DNA of 7,452 nucleotides from positions 1-7,452 of the forward strand of contig QAML01000024.1 in the NCBI GenBank assembly GCA_003150315.1. Direction: 5' to 3'. Both the position numbers and the translations under genes were made by a program. The notes under the pieces are model-generated. The model worked only from the letters and a program-made list of their open reading frames with translations, was not told the DNA's origin and did no database searches. This DNA is from Prevotellaceae bacterium. Its GTDB lineage: Bacteria; Bacteroidota; Bacteroidia; Bacteroidales; Bacteroidaceae. Below, in pieces: positions 5,853-7,452 of this stretch (positions are counted from its first letter, which is position 1; every line of letters begins with the position of its first letter).

Positions 5853-7217
5853 TTATACTGTGGGCAACTGCGAGCCGTTTATTTTGCGGTAAAGGTCGAG
5901 CGAGAAAACGTCGGTCATTCCAGATATGAAGTCTATCACCGCCATTACTTTTTCGTAGAGAGTGGTTGCGTTCAACTGGTATTGCGATGAAATGCGGCTC
6001 AAAAGCAGTTTGCTGTAAGCGTTGTCGGGAGTGAGTGTGGCGTGGAGCACGAGTTCCAGAAGCGTATATATAATATGGTATCCCGCAAGCTCAATGTCGA
6101 GCACATCGCGACTGCGATAGATTTTTTCCACAGCCACTTGGCTGCTGTGCTTATAGGCTTGGGCAATGTGAGGCTTGATGTTGTCTATGAGGCTTCCCTT
6201 GAAAGTGCCCGAAAGTATGGCTTCTTCGTTTTCAATAAAGACGTTCACGCATTCGTGTTCCAACAAATTTATGGCGCGTGAGCGATAATAGACTATTTTT
6301 TCGTTCTTGTCGGTAACATATGGGTATGCCTTCTTTATATGTTCGCGTTCGCATTCGTCAAAATAGCCCAAGAGCAAATCGCGTGTTTCTTCGAATGTGA
6401 GCAAACGCAGTTTGTAGGCATCTTCTATGTCCATTATTTCGTAGCAAATGTCGTCGGCAGCCTCAACAAGGTAAGCCAGCGGATGACGCGAGTATTTCAC
6501 CAGTCCGTCATGGTTTTCAATGCAGATGAGTCCGAGTTCGTCGGCAATTTTTACGAAAGCGTCGCGCTCGGATTCGAAGAAACCGAATTTTTGTTTGGTG
6601 GCGAGCGACGAAGAAAACGGATATTTTATGATAGAAGCCAGAGTGGGATAAGTCATTACGAATCCGCCGCGCCGGCGTCCGTTGAACTGGTGGGTGAGTA
6701 TGCGAAAAGCGTTGGCGTTGCCGTCAAAGCGCGTGATGTCGTTCCATTGTGCGCTGCTGAGTTGCTCACCGGTTTCGGGGTCGCGGTAATCGCGCAATTT
6801 GCGTCCGCTTTCGCTTTCCGAGAAAAAGCTTGCAATGGCTCTTTCGCCCGCATGTCCGAACGGGGGATTGCCCATGTCGTGGGCAAGACAGGCTGCCGAA
6901 ACAATTGCTCCGAGCGACACGGCAAAATCTTCGCCGAGATTTTCGTGGCGTTTTATGATTTCGTGCCCGCAGTCCAAACCTAACGACCGCCCCACGCTCG
7001 ACACTTCGAGACTATGGGTTAATCTGTTGTGCACAAACACGCTTCCCGGGAGCGGAAACACTTGTGTTTTGTTTTGCATGCGGCGGAAAGGCGCGGAAAA
7101 TATCAGTCGGTCGAAATCGCGTTGGAATTGCGTGCGGTCTTCCTTGACTGTGTCATATTTTTCTTCAAGTCCGTAGCGTTTGTTGGTGGTTAGTTGCTTC
7201 CAATTCATCATTGCCAT
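5853..7217 (-). CDS. dgt: dGTP triphosphohydrolase (HD-domain dNTPase)
   Basis: This family hydrolyses dGTP, and in some members other dNTPs, to the deoxynucleoside and inorganic triphosphate, tuning the dNTP pool. The 454-aa protein shows the HD metal site: His68 in NRLTHSLEVSSVGRSLG (64-80), His113-Asp114 in AHDMGNPPFGHAGE (112-125), and probably Asp255 in RHPLAYLVEAADDICYEIMD (244-263). FDGNANAFR (164-172) and the early SAPFRRMQNKTQVFPLP block (41-57) are family hallmarks. Length fits the single-domain Bacteroidetes type. Whether it prefers dGTP cannot be told from sequence. Three other possible starts crowd the N-terminus (Met1, Met3, Met4). Homologues as I recall them begin at MNWKQL, which would put the start at 7208. 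A -7 promoter element lies 31 nt upstream. It heads the cluster with ung and the DUF3109 gene. Confidence 0.95.
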   Translation of the reverse strand: MAMMNWKQLTTNKRYGLEEKYDTVKEDRTQFQRDFDRLIFSAPFRRMQNKTQVFPLPGSVFVHNRLTHSLEVSSVGRSLGLDCGHEIIKRHENLGEDFAVSLGAIVSAACLAHDMGNPPFGHAGERAIASFFSESESGRKLRDYRDPETGEQLSSAQWNDITRFDGNANAFRILTHQFNGRRRGGFVMTYPTLASIIKYPFSSSLATKQKFGFFESERDAFVKIADELGLICIENHDGLVKYSRHPLAYLVEAADDICYEIMDIEDAYKLRLLTFEETRDLLLGYFDECEREHIKKAYPYVTDKNEKIVYYRSRAINLLEHECVNVFIENEEAILSGTFKGSLIDNIKPHIAQAYKHSSQVAVEKIYRSRDVLDIELAGYHIIYTLLELVLHATLTPDNAYSKLLLSRISSQYQLNATTLYEKVMAVIDFISGMTDVFSLDLYRKINGSQLPTV

Positions 7218-7248
7218 GGTCGGAACATCTGTTTTGCTATATTCGACA

Positions 7249-7256
7249 CAAAGTTA
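7249..7256 (-). promoter_or_regulatory. Probable -7 promoter element for the dgt-ung-DUF3109 cluster
   Basis: TAACTTTG on the minus strand (7256-7249) matches TAnnTTTG exactly. The -33 half is poor: GTG rather than TTG stands about 19 nt upstream, and a TTTTTG run ends only 12 nt upstream. The start of transcription would be near 7243, leaving a leader of about 25 nt before the ATG at 7217. It is the only full -7 match upstream of the three-gene cluster. Confidence 0.6.
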
Positions 7257-7281
7257 CGCATTTTCCACCAAAAACACGACG

Positions 7282-7312
7282 ATTGCGGGGTGCAACCCCC
7301 GAAAGCTGCAAT
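7282..7312. other. GC-rich hairpin upstream of the dgt promoter
   Basis: On the plus strand GGGGT (7287-7291) pairs with ACCCC (7295-7299) around a three-base loop. An outer ATTGC (7282-7286) can pair with GCAAT (7308-7312), leaving a one-sided internal loop at 7300-7307. It lies about 26 bp upstream of the dgt -7 element, so it would not be in the dgt transcript. As RNA it could end a transcript coming from beyond 7452; no U-tract follows on either strand. As DNA it could be a protein-binding palindrome. Confidence 0.35.
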
Positions 7313-7350
7313 GCGTTAAGGATCAGTCTGTTACGAATTTTTGATCGAGT

Positions 7351-7452
7351 TTTGTAAGTTATTGTTTTTCAGAGGTTTGAAATCGTAAAAAATATAAGGC
7401 ACATATTTTAAAATAAGTGCCTTGTATTTTAAAATACATGGCTTGTATTTTT
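7351..7452. repeat. Dispersed AT-rich palindromic repeat, copy B (cut by window end)
   Basis: This is the second copy of the element at 1024-1125, in the same orientation. The core 7388-7452 differs from copy A by three substitutions and one base. The inverted repeat here is 7391-7409 against 7410-7428, which pairs except for one G-U wobble and one A-A mismatch, and it keeps the full GGCAC/GTGCC centre. The 21-nt direct period is clear: the block at 7404-7424 recurs at 7425-7445 with few changes, and a third unit begins at 7446 as the window ends. More units may lie outside. It sits about 95 bp upstream of the dgt -7 element, again between genes. Confidence 0.85.

Noticed and set aside
5832..5860. 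Possible promoter for ung (TAAATTTC on the minus strand)
   Set aside because: It misses the final G of TAnnTTTG and overlaps the end of dgt. The 21-nt gap is better explained by co-transcription.
4566..5990. 474-codon plus-strand open frame antisense to the DUF3109 gene, ung and the end of dgt
   Set aside because: It crosses three well-identified genes and their gaps, has low-complexity Cys/Phe/Val-rich composition and no recognisable domain. Long antisense frames arise from the codon use of the real genes.
6339..6983. 214-codon plus-strand open frame antisense to dgt
   Set aside because: The dgt HD motifs occupy the other strand, so the antisense frame is a shadow.
7321..7346. Inverted GATCA/TGATC pair upstream of repeat copy B
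   Set aside because: A five-base stem with a 16-base loop is expected by chance, and it has no counterpart next to copy A.
1024..7452. CRISPR array or insertion sequence bounded by the two repeats
   Set aside because: There are only two copies over 6 kb apart with housekeeping genes between them, no spacers and no transposase. The copies are in direct orientation and are not IS ends.

Overview
The window reads as a chromosomal segment from a Bacteroidales bacterium, probably Prevotellaceae or a close relative. Three things point there. The promoters match the Bacteroidetes consensus (TAnnTTTG at -7, TTTG near -33) rather than the E. coli one. A DUF3109 protein and a large macroglobulin/plug-like surface protein are typical of Bacteroidetes. 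A recO gene followed by tRNA-Glu is an arrangement I recall from Bacteroidales chromosomes. The genus is inference only. Nothing in the window looks like a phage, transposon, CRISPR array or defence island.

Every gene lies on the minus strand, so the reading order runs from high to low coordinates. (1) At 7218-7452 is an intergenic region holding a palindromic AT-rich repeat (copy B, cut by the window end), a GC-rich hairpin and a promoter for dgt. (2) At 7217-4554 is a tight cluster of dgt (dNTP triphosphohydrolase), ung (uracil-DNA glycosylase) and a cysteine-rich DUF3109 protein, with gaps of 21 and 9 nt. (3) After a 73-nt gap come an 844-aa exported MG2/plug-like protein (4480-1946) and an exported VanX-type D-Ala-D-Ala dipeptidase (1949-1221), joined by a 4-nt ATGA overlap. 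(4) At 1220-922 is a 299-bp spacer with repeat copy A and the recO promoter. (5) recO lies at 921-196. (6) A tRNA-Glu(UUC) with its own strong promoter and a leader hairpin follows, cut by the window start at position 1.

Functionally, dgt and ung both guard nucleotide and DNA integrity (dNTP pool control and uracil excision), and recO acts in recombinational repair. The middle pair is an envelope module: a secreted multidomain protein translationally coupled to a periplasmic peptidase that would cut D-Ala-D-Ala. The least explained sequence is the two-copy dispersed repeat. It has a 21-nt internal period, can fold into a roughly 20-bp hairpin, and sits only between genes.
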